A DNA stretch of 40,135 bases from Acidobacteriota bacterium (GTDB lineage: Bacteria > Acidobacteriota > Thermoanaerobaculia > UBA5066): assembly GCA_029567505.1 (NCBI GenBank), contig JAKPXO010000044.1:1-40135 (forward strand), read 5' to 3'. The notes below the pieces were generated by a model that ran no database searches, was not told where the DNA came from, and saw only the letters and a list, made by a program, of their open reading frames with translations. Positions 25,372 through 34,768 of the stretch are shown in pieces; position 1 is the stretch's first letter, and the number at the start of each line of letters is the position of its first letter. The translations under genes and the position numbers were made by a program.

Positions 25372-26670
25372 TTACCGCATCGCCTCCATTGGCGAGAGGC
25401 GCGCCGCGCGCATCGCGGGATAGAGGCCGAAGACGAGCGCGAGGCCGAGCGCGACGCCCCAGGCGACGAGGAGGCCGACCGGGTTCACGACGAGGCCCCA
25501 CGGGAAGAAGTGGGAGAGCTTCTGGCAGAGGAAGGCGCCCCCCACGGTCCCGAGGAGCGCGCCGAGCGAGGCGAGGACGAGGGCCTCGAGGAGGAACTGG
25601 ACGAGGATCTCGGTGTCGGAGGCCCCCATCGCCTTGCGCAGCCCGATCTCGTACCGCCGGGATGCGTACGAGATGAGCATGACGGAGAGGACGCCGACGC
25701 CGCCGACGAGGAGGACCGTCCCCGCGAGCGCGGAAAGGATGACCCGCCAGGAGCGCATCTCTTCCAGGAACTGCGAATAGGCCTTCGCGGCCTCGGCGTC
25801 GAGGTCCTTGATCTCGGTGTCCTCGATGCCGTGGTGCGCCTGCCGCGCGCGGGAGAGGACGAGCGAGGAGACCTCCTCGAGGTCCTTCCCGCTCCGGAGC
25901 TTCACGGCGACGTGCGTCAGCTTCCGGTCCGGGTCGAGGCGGACGACGTAGGTCTCGAGCGGGACCATGAGCCCGTTCGCGTCGTAGTAGAGCTCCTCGT
26001 TGAAGACCATCAGCGGCGCGAGGACGCCGACGATCCGCCAGGGGACCCCCTCGATGACGACGTCCCGGCCGACGGGGTCCGCCCCGCCGAAGAGCTTCGA
26101 GGCGAGCGTGGCGCCGACGACGGCGACCGTGCTTCGCCGGCGTGCGTCGTCGGCCGTCAGGCCGCGCCCGAGCGAGACGGGGCGGTTCATGAAGACGGCG
26201 TAGTCGGGGGTCAGGCCGGTGACGAAGACGCGCTCGGTGCCGCCGGCGACCCGGACCGTCGTCCGTTTCGTCGCCCGCGGGAGGAACGCGGCGACCTTCG
26301 GATGGGGGACGGTGATGCGCGAGAGGTCGTCGAAACGGAGCCCCGGCGACATCGCGAACCGCTTCTGGTCCTCGGTCGTCTTCGGCTCGCGCGCCTGCAG
26401 GACGGCCGTCCCGTCCCACGCCATCCCGGCGAAGCCGGTCGAGACCTTGTCGAGGACCCCGTCGATGACGGACGTCAGGACGACGAGCGTGAAGACGCCG
26501 AGCATCAGGAGCGTGAGGGTCAGGATCGAGCGGAGCTTGTGGGACCAGAGCTCGAGGAGGCCGCCGCGGACGACCTCCAGGCCGAGGTCGAGGCGCGCGG
26601 GGAGCGAGTCCCGCCGGTTCCGGCGGGCCGGCGAGGCGGCCAAGGGGAGCCCGAGCGTGGTGCTACTCAT
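25372..26670 (-). CDS. FtsX/MacB-type ABC transporter permease (second permease)
   Basis: The 432-residue inner-membrane protein has the MacB topology: one N-terminal helix after a cytoplasmic leader (LRSILTLTLLMLGVFTLVVLTSVIDGV), a large periplasmic MacB_PCD-like domain, and three C-terminal helices (VILSALAGTVLLVGGVGVLSVMLI onward). The ending ARLSPMEAMR and the YEIGLRKAMGASDTEIL segment are hallmarks of FtsX-domain permeases of lipoprotein or antibiotic export. Its ATG overlaps the upstream permease by eight bases. The two permeases are of similar build but distinct sequence, so they may form a heterodimer with the shared ATPase. The substrate is unknown. Confidence 0.9.
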   Translation of the reverse strand: MSSTTLGLPLAASPARRNRRDSLPARLDLGLEVVRGGLLELWSHKLRSILTLTLLMLGVFTLVVLTSVIDGVLDKVSTGFAGMAWDGTAVLQAREPKTTEDQKRFAMSPGLRFDDLSRITVPHPKVAAFLPRATKRTTVRVAGGTERVFVTGLTPDYAVFMNRPVSLGRGLTADDARRRSTVAVVGATLASKLFGGADPVGRDVVIEGVPWRIVGVLAPLMVFNEELYYDANGLMVPLETYVVRLDPDRKLTHVAVKLRSGKDLEEVSSLVLSRARQAHHGIEDTEIKDLDAEAAKAYSQFLEEMRSWRVILSALAGTVLLVGGVGVLSVMLISYASRRYEIGLRKAMGASDTEILVQFLLEALVLASLGALLGTVGGAFLCQKLSHFFPWGLVVNPVGLLVAWGVALGLALVFGLYPAMRAARLSPMEAMR

Positions 26671-27913
26671 ACCGCAAAGCTTCCATGGGCGAGAGCCGCG
26701 AGGCCTTCCAGGCCGGGTAGAGGGCGAAGAGGAAGCCGAAGGCGCTCGCGACGAAGAAGGCCGCGAGGAAGCTGCCCGGCGCGAGGAAGAGCGGGATGTC
26801 GAGGAAGACGCAGATCCCCTTCGAGAACGCGATGCCGAGGAGGAGGCCGATGAGGCTACCGAGGCCGGTCAGGAGGAGCGCCTCCGTCATGAAGCTCTTG
26901 AAGACCTCGCGGCCCGAGGCGCCGATCGCCATCCGCACGCCGACTTCGCGGACCCGCTCGCCGAGGCTCGCGAGCTGGATGTTCACGTTCACCATCCCGC
27001 CCCCGATGAGCGAGAGGATCCCGGCGAGCATGAAGATCATGTTGTAGACCTGCCCCTGGCTCTCGCGCTTCCGGATGCGGGCCGCGATGTCGTCGATCCT
27101 CACGTCGTCCTGCTGGCGGTGGTTCGCCTTCAGGAGCGAGGCGAGGTCACGGGAGAAGCCCTCCATCAGGCTCAGCTCGGGGATCTTGAACGTCACGCGG
27201 TCGACCCTCTCGTAGCGGTCGCCGTTCATCCGGGCGGCGACGAGCGCCGCCGGGACGGCGATGATCCGGTTCCGCCAGGCCATCGCGTTCGGCTCGCCGT
27301 CCCGCCACCGGAAGACGAGCTCGCGAAGGACGCCCACGACGACGACCGGCACGTCGCCGACGCGGACCGTCTGCCCGACCGCCCCGCCGGACGGGAAGAA
27401 CGCGGCCGCCGCCTCGGCGCCGAGGAGGCAGACGGGAGAGCCCGCGGCGAGCTCCGTCGACGAGAAGGCGCGCCCCTCCTCGACGTCGTAACCGTTCAGC
27501 GGGAGGAAGTCGCCGCCGATGCCGCTCACCGAGCGCTCCTGGTCGGCATACGGAGATCGAACGCGGGCGCGGGCGAATCGCTGGACGCTCGTCGCGTGGA
27601 CGGCCTTCCGGTTCATCTCCTCGCCGTCAACGGCGTCGGCGTTTCGGAGGCCGAGGTTCGCCCGCTGCAGGGCGGTCGGGTTGCCGTCGCTCAGGGCGGC
27701 CGCGGGCTGGACGTTGAGCCGCTCGATGCCGCCGAGCTTCCTCCAGCGCTCGTCGGAGCGCCGCTGGCTCGAATCGGAGATCGAGAATCCGCCGAGGACG
27801 GAGGCGACGCCGACCATGATGCCGAGCCCCTGCAGGGCCGAGCGGCCGAGGTTCTCCCGGATCTCGATCCAGGCCTCGGCGACCCGCTGGCGGAAGGCGC
27901 CGGAGAAGCGCAC
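26663..27913 (-). CDS. FtsX/MacB-type ABC transporter permease (first permease)
   Basis: The 416-residue protein has an N-terminal helix (ALQGLGIMVGVASVLGGFSI), a periplasmic domain with VRSPYADQERSVSGIGGDFLPL, and three C-terminal helices ending ASRLSPMEALRYE. VREVGVRMAIGASGREVFKSF is the typical FtsX coupling region contacting the ATPase. It works with the neighbouring ATPase and membrane fusion protein in mechanotransmission-type export across the envelope. It starts with GTG at 27913, one base after the ATPase stop codon ends on this strand, and overlaps the next permease by eight bases, indicating one operon. Confidence 0.9.
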   Translation of the reverse strand: MRFSGAFRQRVAEAWIEIRENLGRSALQGLGIMVGVASVLGGFSISDSSQRRSDERWRKLGGIERLNVQPAAALSDGNPTALQRANLGLRNADAVDGEEMNRKAVHATSVQRFARARVRSPYADQERSVSGIGGDFLPLNGYDVEEGRAFSSTELAAGSPVCLLGAEAAAAFFPSGGAVGQTVRVGDVPVVVVGVLRELVFRWRDGEPNAMAWRNRIIAVPAALVAARMNGDRYERVDRVTFKIPELSLMEGFSRDLASLLKANHRQQDDVRIDDIAARIRKRESQGQVYNMIFMLAGILSLIGGGMVNVNIQLASLGERVREVGVRMAIGASGREVFKSFMTEALLLTGLGSLIGLLLGIAFSKGICVFLDIPLFLAPGSFLAAFFVASAFGFLFALYPAWKASRLSPMEALRYE

Positions 27914-27914
27914 G

Positions 27915-28604
27915 TCAGGCCGCCTTCGCCTCGGGGAGGCGGATCAGGCCGTCGTGGAGCTCGACGCGCCGCTCGGCGAGGGCGGCGATCGAGGGGTCGT
28001 GCGTCACGAGGACGACGGTGTGCCCCTGGGCGTGGAGGTCGCGGAAGAGGGCGAGGACCTCGGCGCCGGTCTTCGAGTCGAGGGCGCCCGTCGGCTCGTC
28101 CGCGAGGAGGAGGGCCGGGCGGTTCGCGAGCGCGCGGGCGATCGCGACGCGCTGCCGCTGGCCGCCGGAAAGCTCGGCGGGGAGGCGCCCCGCCTTCTCC
28201 GGGATCCCGACCTTCTCGAGGAGCTCGAGGGCCCGGGCGCGCCGCTCGCGGCCGCCGACGCCGGCGTAGAGCATCGGGAGCTCGACGTTGCGCGCGACGG
28301 TCGCCTTCGGCAGGAGGTTGTAGGTCTGGAAGACGAAGCCGACCTTCTCGTTGCGGATGCGCGCGAGCGCGCCGCCGGAGAGCCCTTCGACGGCCTGACC
28401 GTCGAGCGCGTAGGTGCCGTCCGTCGGCGAGTCGAGGCAGCCGAGGATCGCCATCAGGGTCGACTTGCCCGAGCCGGAGGGGCCGACGAGCGCGACGAAC
28501 TCCCCCCGGCGCACCTCGAGGTCGATCCCGCGGAGGGCGTGCACGGCGTTCCCGTTCAGGCCGAAGACCTTCGTGAGGCCGCGGGTCGCGATGACGGCGT
28601 CCAT
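27915..28604 (-). CDS. MacB/LolD-type ABC transporter ATP-binding protein
   Basis: The 229-residue ATPase has all nucleotide-binding motifs: Walker A GPSGSGKST, Q-loop VFQTYNLLP, signature LSGGQRQRVAIARAL, Walker B LLLADEPTGALDS and the H-loop VTHDP. Sequence around MAILGCLDSPTDGTYALDG and VARNVELPM places it with the MacB/LolD/FtsE group, encoded separately from the permeases rather than fused. It powers the two FtsX-type permeases encoded next. The start ATG at 28604 is two bases after the stop of the membrane fusion gene; the very long upstream frame is not coding. Confidence 0.95.
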   Translation of the reverse strand: MDAVIATRGLTKVFGLNGNAVHALRGIDLEVRRGEFVALVGPSGSGKSTLMAILGCLDSPTDGTYALDGQAVEGLSGGALARIRNEKVGFVFQTYNLLPKATVARNVELPMLYAGVGGRERRARALELLEKVGIPEKAGRLPAELSGGQRQRVAIARALANRPALLLADEPTGALDSKTGAEVLALFRDLHAQGHTVVLVTHDPSIAALAERRVELHDGLIRLPEAKAA

Positions 28605-28606
28605 GC

Positions 28607-29827
28607 TCAGTTGTCCTCGTCCTTCTCGACCTTCTTGCGGGTCGGGTCCTCGAGGCAGACCTTGTCGCCGGGGGTGAGGCCCGCGAGGACCTCGACGCGC
28701 TCGAGCGTCGCGATGCCGGCCTTCACCGGGACGGGGTTGAAGTAGTCCTTCCAGTTCTCCGAGAGCCAGACGAACTTCGCGCGGCCCGAGAGGCCTTCCT
28801 TCGCCTTCGCGACGGCCTTCGGCTCGAGGTCCTTCTTCAGGACGTAGGCGACGGTTTCCCCCTCGCGCTTCTGGAGCGCCTCGAGCGGGAGAGAGAGGGC
28901 CTTCGCCCGTTTCTCGCCGAGGATCTCCACGTTCGCGCTCATCCCGGTCCGGAACGCCTCGCCGAGCTCGTCGAGGGCGACCTCGATCTCGAAGACCTTC
29001 ACCTTCTCGACGAGCGTCGCCGCCGGGGCGACGAAGCGGACCTTCCCGCCGAAGACCTTCTGCGGGTAGGCGTCGAGCGTGATCCTCACGGGCTGGCCGA
29101 CGTCGACCTTCGCGATGTCGACCTCGTTCAGGTTCACCTTCACGATGAGCGACTTCAGGTCGGCGACGGTGAAGAGGACCGTACCGGCGTTGAAGGAAGA
29201 GACGCCCGAGGTGACCGTCTCGCCGAGCTCGACGCCCCGCTTGATGACGACGCCCGTCATCGGGCTCGCGACCCGGGCGACCTGCGAGGCGGCGGCCGAG
29301 GAGATCGGAATCCCGTGGTCCTCGACGATCCGGTAGCGCGTCCGGGCCGCCTTCAGCGACTCGGCGGCGACGTCGCGCCGGGCGACGTAGTCCTTCAGTG
29401 TCTCGTGCCCGACGAGGCCGGCGTCCCAGAGCGCCTGCTGGGCCCGCAGCTGCCGCTCGGCGTCCTTCAGGGAGAGCTCGGCCTGGGTCACGGCCGCGGA
29501 GACCTCGGAGAGAGACTGGGCCTGCGTGACGTCGGGCTCCACCTCGGCGAGGACGTCGCCCGCCTTCACGACGGCCCCCTCCCGGACGTTCAGCTTCACG
29601 ACGCGGCCCGACACGACCGACTTCACGTCGACCTTCGTGACCGGGTCGACCACGCCGACCTCCCGAACGCTGACCTGGAGGTCCTCCGCCGTGACCGTTC
29701 CGAGGCGGAACGGCAGGCTCTCGGCCGCGGCGGCGGGCTTCTCCTTGCCGTTGCGCGAGGCGAGGACGACGCCGGCTCCGACGAGCGTGATTCCGATGGC
29801 CGAGACGAGGACCCACTTCTTCTTCAT
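28607..29827 (-). CDS. MacA-like periplasmic membrane fusion protein
   Basis: The 406-residue protein has one N-terminal anchor ([23 protein letters not shown]), then a biotinyl-lipoyl half-motif ([25 protein letters not shown]), an alpha-helical hairpin (about residues 105-165), the second lipoyl half ([18 protein letters not shown]), a beta-barrel domain and a C-terminal membrane-proximal domain. This is the HlyD/MacA architecture that links an inner-membrane ABC transporter to an outer-membrane channel. The ATG at 29827 is preferred over an upstream frame because GGAG lies nine or so bases before it and the anchor follows at once. It is the first gene of the export operon. No TolC-like gene is in the window. 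Confidence 0.93.
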   Translation of the reverse strand: MKKKWVLVSAIGITLVGAGVVLASRNGKEKPAAAAESLPFRLGTVTAEDLQVSVREVGVVDPVTKVDVKSVVSGRVVKLNVREGAVVKAGDVLAEVEPDVTQAQSLSEVSAAVTQAELSLKDAERQLRAQQALWDAGLVGHETLKDYVARRDVAAESLKAARTRYRIVEDHGIPISSAAASQVARVASPMTGVVIKRGVELGETVTSGVSSFNAGTVLFTVADLKSLIVKVNLNEVDIAKVDVGQPVRITLDAYPQKVFGGKVRFVAPAATLVEKVKVFEIEVALDELGEAFRTGMSANVEILGEKRAKALSLPLEALQKREGETVAYVLKKDLEPKAVAKAKEGLSGRAKFVWLSENWKDYFNPVPVKAGIATLERVEVLAGLTPGDKVCLEDPTRKKVEKDEDN

Positions 29828-30008
29828 GGCGCGCACTCCGAGATCGTCGATCCCATGTACGGGTTCGTGTCCCTTCGGGCGGGAGATTCCGGCGAAGGTC
29901 GAGAGAGCGATACGACTGCCCGGTGAGAAGGTTCGTCGGGACGCCCGAACGAGGCGAAACGTCACAGTCGGGCCCGCGGAGGCTCCGGTCCGGCGCCGCT
30001 TCTACGGT

Positions 30009-33000
30009 ATGGTCCGCGCCATGGCGCCCGGCCCACGCGCGCTCGCCCCGGGGATCCTCGCGATCCTCCTCGTTGCTGACCCTGCGGAGGCGCTCGACCC
30101 CGGCAAGGCGATCTCCCAGTTCCGGCACGAAGTGTGGGGCGCGCGGCAGGGGCTTCCCCAGAGCTCGGCCGAGGCGTTGACCCAGACGCGCGACGGCTAC
30201 CTGTGGATCGGCACCCAGGAGGGGCTCGCGCGGTTCGACGGAGTGCGGTTCGTCGTCTGGGACAAGGCCTCGGCGCCGGAGCTCCGACACAACCGCGTTC
30301 TCTCTCTCCTCGAGGACCGCAGCGGCCGTCTCTGGCTCGGAACGGAAGGGGGAGGCCTGAGCGTTCTCCAGGACGGGACGATCCGGACCTTCGGGCGTTC
30401 CGAAGGGCTCGGGAGCGACATCGTGAGGAGCCTCGCCGAGGACGGCGCCGGAACGCTCTGGATCGGGACCGAGGCGGGCCTCGCGACCCGGTCCGGAGGC
30501 TCCTTCGAGACCCGCGAGGCGTCGCAGGGGCTCCCCGCAGGAGCGGTCCCGGCGGTCGCGGTGGACGAGGCCGGCGTCGTCTGGGCCGGGACGGACAGGG
30601 GGCTCTTTCGGCGCGCGGGGAAACGCTTCGTCGCGGCCGGCGTCTCCGACGCGGTCCAGTCGATCCACTCGGGCGCGGACGGGACGCTCGTCGTCGGGAC
30701 GGCCCACGGGCTGCGCCTCCTGCGGGAGGGGCGCGTCGAGGCTCTCGGCCGCGCGGACGGGCTTCCGGGCGAGGTCGTGAACTGCGCCCTGCGGGACCGG
30801 CGCGGGACCCTCTGGATCGGAACGTCCGGGGGACTCGCCCGGTGGGCCGGGGGTCGACTCTCGACGTTCACGCTCCGCGAGGGGCTTCCCGCGCCGAACG
30901 TCCTCGCCCTCCTGGAGGACCGGGAGGGGACGCTCTGGGTCGGCACTCAGGACGGCGGCCTGAACAAGCTCTCGGACGCGTCGTTCACGCCGTGGGGGAT
31001 CGCCGAGGGCCTCTCGGCGAACGTCGCCTGGGCCGTCTTCGTCGATCGGGACGGGGCCGTCTGGTCGGGGACCGACTCGGCGGGCGTCAACGTCCGGAGA
31101 GGGGAGCGGGTCACGACGATCGGCACGGCCGACGGGCTCGCCGCTCCGGGCGTCCAGGCGATCTGGCAGGCGCCCGACGGGGCCGTCTGGCTCGGGACCC
31201 GGGGAGGCGGGGTCAGCATCGTCCGGCAGGGACGGGTCGTCCGGACACTCCGGAAGGCGGACGGGCTCGCGAGCGACTCGATCTGCGCGATCACGGGGAC
31301 GCGGGACGGGAGCGTCTTCCTCGGCGGACGCAGCGGCGGGCTGACCCGGATCGGGCCCGACGGGACCTTTCGCAGGTGGGGAGCCGCCGAGGGCCTCCGG
31401 AACGAGACGGTCCACGCGCTCCTTCAGGATCGCGACGGGAACCTCTGGATCGGGACGAACGGAGCCGGGCTCTTCCGCTTCGACGGTGGCCGGTTCACGC
31501 GGTTCGGGCGCGAGCAGGGGCTCTCGATCGAGATCGTCAACACGATCCACGAAGGGGACGACGGGACGCTCTGGGTCGGGACCTACGGCGGAGGGCTGAA
31601 CCGCTTCCGCGACGGCCTCTTCTCGGCCGTGACGACGCGCGAGGGGCTCTACGACGACGCCGTCTTCGCGATCCTCCCGGACGGGCAGGGGAACCTCTGG
31701 ATCTCGTGCAACCGCGGGGTCTACGCCGTCTCTCTCCGGGAGCTCGACGCGGTGGCCCGCGGCGCGGCGCGTCGGGTCGGGTGCCGGACGTTCGGCGTCG
31801 AGGACGGGATGCGCAACCGGGAGTGCAACGGGGCGAACCAGCCCGCCGGCGCCCGGGGTCCCGACGGGCGTCTCCACTTCCCGACGATCGAAGGGGTCGT
31901 GACCGTGGACCCGGCGGGACTCCACAGGAACCCCGTTCCGCCGCCGGTCCACGTCGAGGTGGTGAAGGTCGACGACGTCGTCGAGTCGGCGCGGCGCTTC
32001 CTCGAGCTCGCGCCGGGGGCGCGCCGGTTCGAGTTCCAGTACACGGCGCCCAGCCTCCGCGTTCCCTCGCGGGTCGTCTTCCGGGTCAGGCTCGAGGGGG
32101 TCGACGCCGACTGGGTCGAGGTCGGCACGCGCCGGACGGCCTGGTACACGAGCCTCTCGCCGGGCTCGTACACGTTCCGCGTCGCCGCGGCGAACGAGAG
32201 CGGCGTCTGGAACGAGAGCGAGGCCTCCTTCGCGTTCCGCCTGAAGCCCCGTCTCGACCAGCGCCCGTTCTTCTGGCTTCTCATCGGGACGTTCGCCCTC
32301 GCCGTCGCCTACACGGGCTACCGCTTCCGCGTCGCGCGGCTCGAGGTCCGCGAGCGCGAGCTCGTGGAGGTCGTCGAGGAGCGGACCCGGAGCCTGCGCG
32401 AGGAGAAGGAGCGGACGGAGCGGGCGCTCGCGGAGGCGGAACGGCAGCGGGAGCGGGCGGAGGAGGCGGGCCGCGCCGCCGAGGAGGCGAACCGGACGAA
32501 GAGCGACTTCCTGGCGATGACGAGCCACGAGCTCCGGACGCCGCTCAACGCGATCCTCGGCTACAGCGAGCTGCTGATGGAGGAGATCTCCGAGCGCCGC
32601 CTCCCGGGGCTCGCCGAGGACGTCGAGAAGGTCCATTCCGCGGGCCGGCACCTCCTCGGCCTGATCAACGACCTCCTCGACCTCTCGCGGCTGGAAGCGG
32701 GCAAGCTCGAGCTCTCGGTCGAGGAGACGGACCTCGCCCCGCTCCTCGCCGGCGTCGTCACGACGATGCGTCCCCTCGTCGAGCGGAACCGGAACCGGTT
32801 CGTCACGGAAGGGACGGAGACGGCGGGGCGGCTCGTGACCGACCCGACGCGCCTCCGGCAGATCCTCTTGAACCTCCTCGCGAACGCCGCGAAGTTCACG
32901 CACGACGGGGAGGTCGCCTTCCGCGTCCAGCGGCTCGACGGGTCCGGAGGAGGCCGCCTCCGGTTCTCCGTGACCGACACCGGGATCGGCATGACCGAGG

Positions 33001-33239
33001 AGCAGGTGGGGCGTCTCTTCCGGGCGTTCGAGCAGGCCGACCCGCAGGTCACCCGGCGCTTCGGCGGGACCGGGCTCGGCCTCGTCATCACGCGCCGTCT
33101 CGCGCGGATGATGGGGGGCGACGTGTTCGTCGAGAGCCGGCCCGGGGAGGGCTCGACGTTCGCCGTCGAGCTTCCCGGGAGGTCCGCGGAACCGTCCCGC
33201 GCGGCCGATCGGGAGAGCGGATCTCAGGATCGTGTGTAA
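30009..33239 (+). CDS. Two-component regulator propeller sensor histidine kinase
   Basis: The protein is about 1076 residues. A signal peptide ([13 protein letters not shown]) is followed by a sensor of at least 13 propeller repeats with the form DGxLWIGTxxGL (roughly residues 40-580), enough for two seven-bladed beta-propellers. A Y_Y_Y-like domain (about 655-740) contains [18 protein letters not shown]. One membrane helix ([20 protein letters not shown], about 753-773) and a coiled coil lead to the kinase: His840 in [12 protein letters not shown]-box [10 protein letters not shown], and G-boxes DTGIGM and GGTGLGL. The protein ends soon after, with no receiver or DNA-binding domain, so a separate response regulator is needed. 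ATG 30021 is an alternative start. It is divergent from the export operon. Confidence 0.93.
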   Translation: MVRAMAPGPRALAPGILAILLVADPAEALDPGKAISQFRHEVWGARQGLPQSSAEALTQTRDGYLWIGTQEGLARFDGVRFVVWDKASAPELRHNRVLSLLEDRSGRLWLGTEGGGLSVLQDGTIRTFGRSEGLGSDIVRSLAEDGAGTLWIGTEAGLATRSGGSFETREASQGLPAGAVPAVAVDEAGVVWAGTDRGLFRRAGKRFVAAGVSDAVQSIHSGADGTLVVGTAHGLRLLREGRVEALGRADGLPGEVVNCALRDRRGTLWIGTSGGLARWAGGRLSTFTLREGLPAPNVLALLEDREGTLWVGTQDGGLNKLSDASFTPWGIAEGLSANVAWAVFVDRDGAVWSGTDSAGVNVRRGERVTTIGTADGLAAPGVQAIWQAPDGAVWLGTRGGGVSIVRQGRVVRTLRKADGLASDSICAITGTRDGSVFLGGRSGGLTRIGPDGTFRRWGAAEGLRNETVHALLQDRDGNLWIGTNGAGLFRFDGGRFTRFGREQGLSIEIVNTIHEGDDGTLWVGTYGGGLNRFRDGLFSAVTTREGLYDDAVFAILPDGQGNLWISCNRGVYAVSLRELDAVARGAARRVGCRTFGVEDGMRNRECNGANQPAGARGPDGRLHFPTIEGVVTVDPAGLHRNPVPPPVHVEVVKVDDVVESARRFLELAPGARRFEFQYTAPSLRVPSRVVFRVRLEGVDADWVEVGTRRTAWYTSLSPGSYTFRVAAANESGVWNESEASFAFRLKPRLDQRPFFWLLIGTFALAVAYTGYRFRVARLEVRERELVEVVEERTRSLREEKERTERALAEAERQRERAEEAGRAAEEANRTKSDFLAMTSHELRTPLNAILGYSELLMEEISERRLPGLAEDVEKVHSAGRHLLGLINDLLDLSRLEAGKLELSVEETDLAPLLAGVVTTMRPLVERNRNRFVTEGTETAGRLVTDPTRLRQILLNLLANAAKFTHDGEVAFRVQRLDGSGGGRLRFSVTDTGIGMTEEQVGRLFRAFEQADPQVTRRFGGTGLGLVITRRLARMMGGDVFVESRPGEGSTFAVELPGRSAEPSRAADRESGSQDRV

Positions 33240-33260
33240 AATGTAGCTCCGACCCTGAGG

Positions 33261-33305
33261 GGGTTCCGGGAGGGTTCCGAGCGGCCTAGAATGCGGCCCA
33301 AGGAG
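33261..33305 (+). promoter_or_regulatory. Possible promoter region of the cDPG synthetase-like gene
   Basis: The 8-base sequence GGGTTCCG occurs twice, at 33261 and 33272, eleven bases apart, and TAGAAT at 33287-33292 resembles a -10 hexamer. AAGGAGA at 33299-33305 is a strong ribosome binding site deciding the ATG at 33315. The promoter call is weak; the ribosome binding site is clear. Confidence 0.4.
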
Positions 33306-33314
33306 ACTCCCTCT

Positions 33315-34637
33315 ATGGTGAAAGGCGTACGTCGGCTCGCGATCATCGGCGCTGCCGGCCGGGACTTCCACAACTTCAACACGACCTATCGCGACGACCC
33401 GTCGGTCGAGGTCGTCGCGTTCACCGCCACGCAGATTCCGGGCATCGCCGGACGCCGCTACCCCGTCGAGCTCGCGGGCCCTCGCTACCCGCAGGGGATC
33501 CGGATCGTCCCGGAGGACGACCTCGAGCGCCTGATCCGCGACGAGCGGATCGACGTCTGCGTCTTCTCCTACTCCGACGTCGCGCACGAGACGGTCATGC
33601 ACCTGGCCTCGCGCTGCATCGTCGCGGGGGCCGACTTCGAGCTCCTCGCGAACGACCGGACGATGATCCCGTCGATGGCCCCCGTCATCGCGATCACGGC
33701 GGTGCGGACCGGCGCGGGGAAGAGCCAGACGACCCGCTTCGTCTCCTCGATCCTCAAGAAGCTCGGGAAGAAGGTCGTCGCGATCCGCCACCCGATGCCG
33801 TACGGCGACCTCGCCGCGCAGGCCTGCCAGCGCTTCGCGAGCTACGCGGACCTCGACCACCACAAGTGCACGATCGAGGAGCGCGAGGAGTACGAGCCGC
33901 ACATCGACAACGGCTTCATCATCTACTCGGGCGTCGACTACGGGATGATCCTGAAGGCGGCCGAGAGCGAGGCCGAGGCGATCCTCTGGGACGGCGGGAA
34001 CAACGACCTTCCGTTCTACCGCCCCGACCTCCACATCTGCATCGCCGACCCGCTCCGCCCGGGCCACGAGATGCTCTACCACCCGGGCGAGGCGAACTTC
34101 CGCCGCGCCGACGTCATCGTCATCAACAAGTGCGACTCGGCCGACCCGAAGGCGATCGAGGCCATCGAGGCGCAGGCCGCGAAGGTCAACCCGAAGGCGC
34201 GCGTCCTCCGCGCGAACTCCCCGGCCACCTGCGAGAAGCCGGAGCTCGTCAAGGGGAAGCGGGTCCTCGTCATCGAGGACGGCCCGACGCTCACGCACGG
34301 AGGGATGACCTACGGGGCCGGCGTCGTCGCGGCGAAGAAGCTCGGCGTGGCCGAGATCGTCGACCCGACGCCGTACGCCGTCGGCTCGATCAAGGCGACC
34401 TACGAGAAGTACCCGAACGCCAAGGGGATCCTCCCCGCGATGGGGTACAGCCCGCTCCAGATCGCCGAGCTCGAGGCCACGATCGAGAAGACGCCGTGCG
34501 ACGCGGTCGTCTCGGGGACCCCGATCGACCTGACGCGGGTCCTGAAGATCGGCAAGCCCGCCACGCGCGTCCGCTACGAGCTGGAGCCCCTGGTCCCGGG
34601 TCTTCTCGACGAGGAAGTCGCGAAGATCATCCGCTGA
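33315..34637 (+). CDS. Cyclic 2,3-diphosphoglycerate synthetase-like protein
   Basis: The 440-residue cytoplasmic protein matches the family of the archaeal cyclic 2,3-diphosphoglycerate synthetase. It begins RRLAIIGAAGRDFHNFNTTYRDDP and includes VVAFTATQIPGIAGRRYP, a P-loop with Lys136 in AVRTGAGKSQTTR, and the GTPase-like NKCDSAD block. The archaeal enzyme makes the thermoprotectant cyclic 2,3-diphosphoglycerate from 2,3-diphosphoglycerate and ATP. Bacterial homologues are widespread but largely uncharacterised, so the product here is not assured. The ATG at 33315 has an AAGGAGA site eight or so bases upstream; a start at 33291 would lack one. A strong terminator follows, making this a single-gene transcript. 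Confidence 0.9.
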   Translation: MVKGVRRLAIIGAAGRDFHNFNTTYRDDPSVEVVAFTATQIPGIAGRRYPVELAGPRYPQGIRIVPEDDLERLIRDERIDVCVFSYSDVAHETVMHLASRCIVAGADFELLANDRTMIPSMAPVIAITAVRTGAGKSQTTRFVSSILKKLGKKVVAIRHPMPYGDLAAQACQRFASYADLDHHKCTIEEREEYEPHIDNGFIIYSGVDYGMILKAAESEAEAILWDGGNNDLPFYRPDLHICIADPLRPGHEMLYHPGEANFRRADVIVINKCDSADPKAIEAIEAQAAKVNPKARVLRANSPATCEKPELVKGKRVLVIEDGPTLTHGGMTYGAGVVAAKKLGVAEIVDPTPYAVGSIKATYEKYPNAKGILPAMGYSPLQIAELEATIEKTPCDAVVSGTPIDLTRVLKIGKPATRVRYELEPLVPGLLDEEVAKIIR

Positions 34638-34660
34638 TCCCGTCGTCCCCGATCCCGGAC

Positions 34661-34693
34661 GGCCCGCGGCAGGTGTCGCGGGCCTCTTTTTTT
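34661..34693 (+). terminator. Intrinsic terminator after the cDPG synthetase-like gene
   Basis: GGCCCGCG (34661-34668) pairs with CGCGGGCC (34677-34684) over an eight-base loop, followed by TC and a run of seven or more T residues. This is a textbook factor-independent terminator. Confidence 0.93.
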
Positions 34694-34768
34694 GCCCTGC
34701 CCCCGGAAGGGAGACGGACCCGGGTCGCGGCCTGAACTTCCCTCTCGACGGGACGTACAAGGAGAGCG

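Noticed and set aside
29828-29965. An N-terminal extension of the membrane fusion protein.
   Set aside because: The ATG at 29827 has a ribosome binding site and is followed at once by the membrane anchor. The extension has no known sequence.
27915-34760. An open frame of more than 2000 codons on the minus strand across the export operon and the sensor kinase.
   Set aside because: It is an artefact of high GC content. Only its end encodes the ABC ATPase; the rest is antisense to the sensor kinase and the cDPG synthetase-like gene, and its translation is low-complexity Arg, Asp, Pro and Glu.
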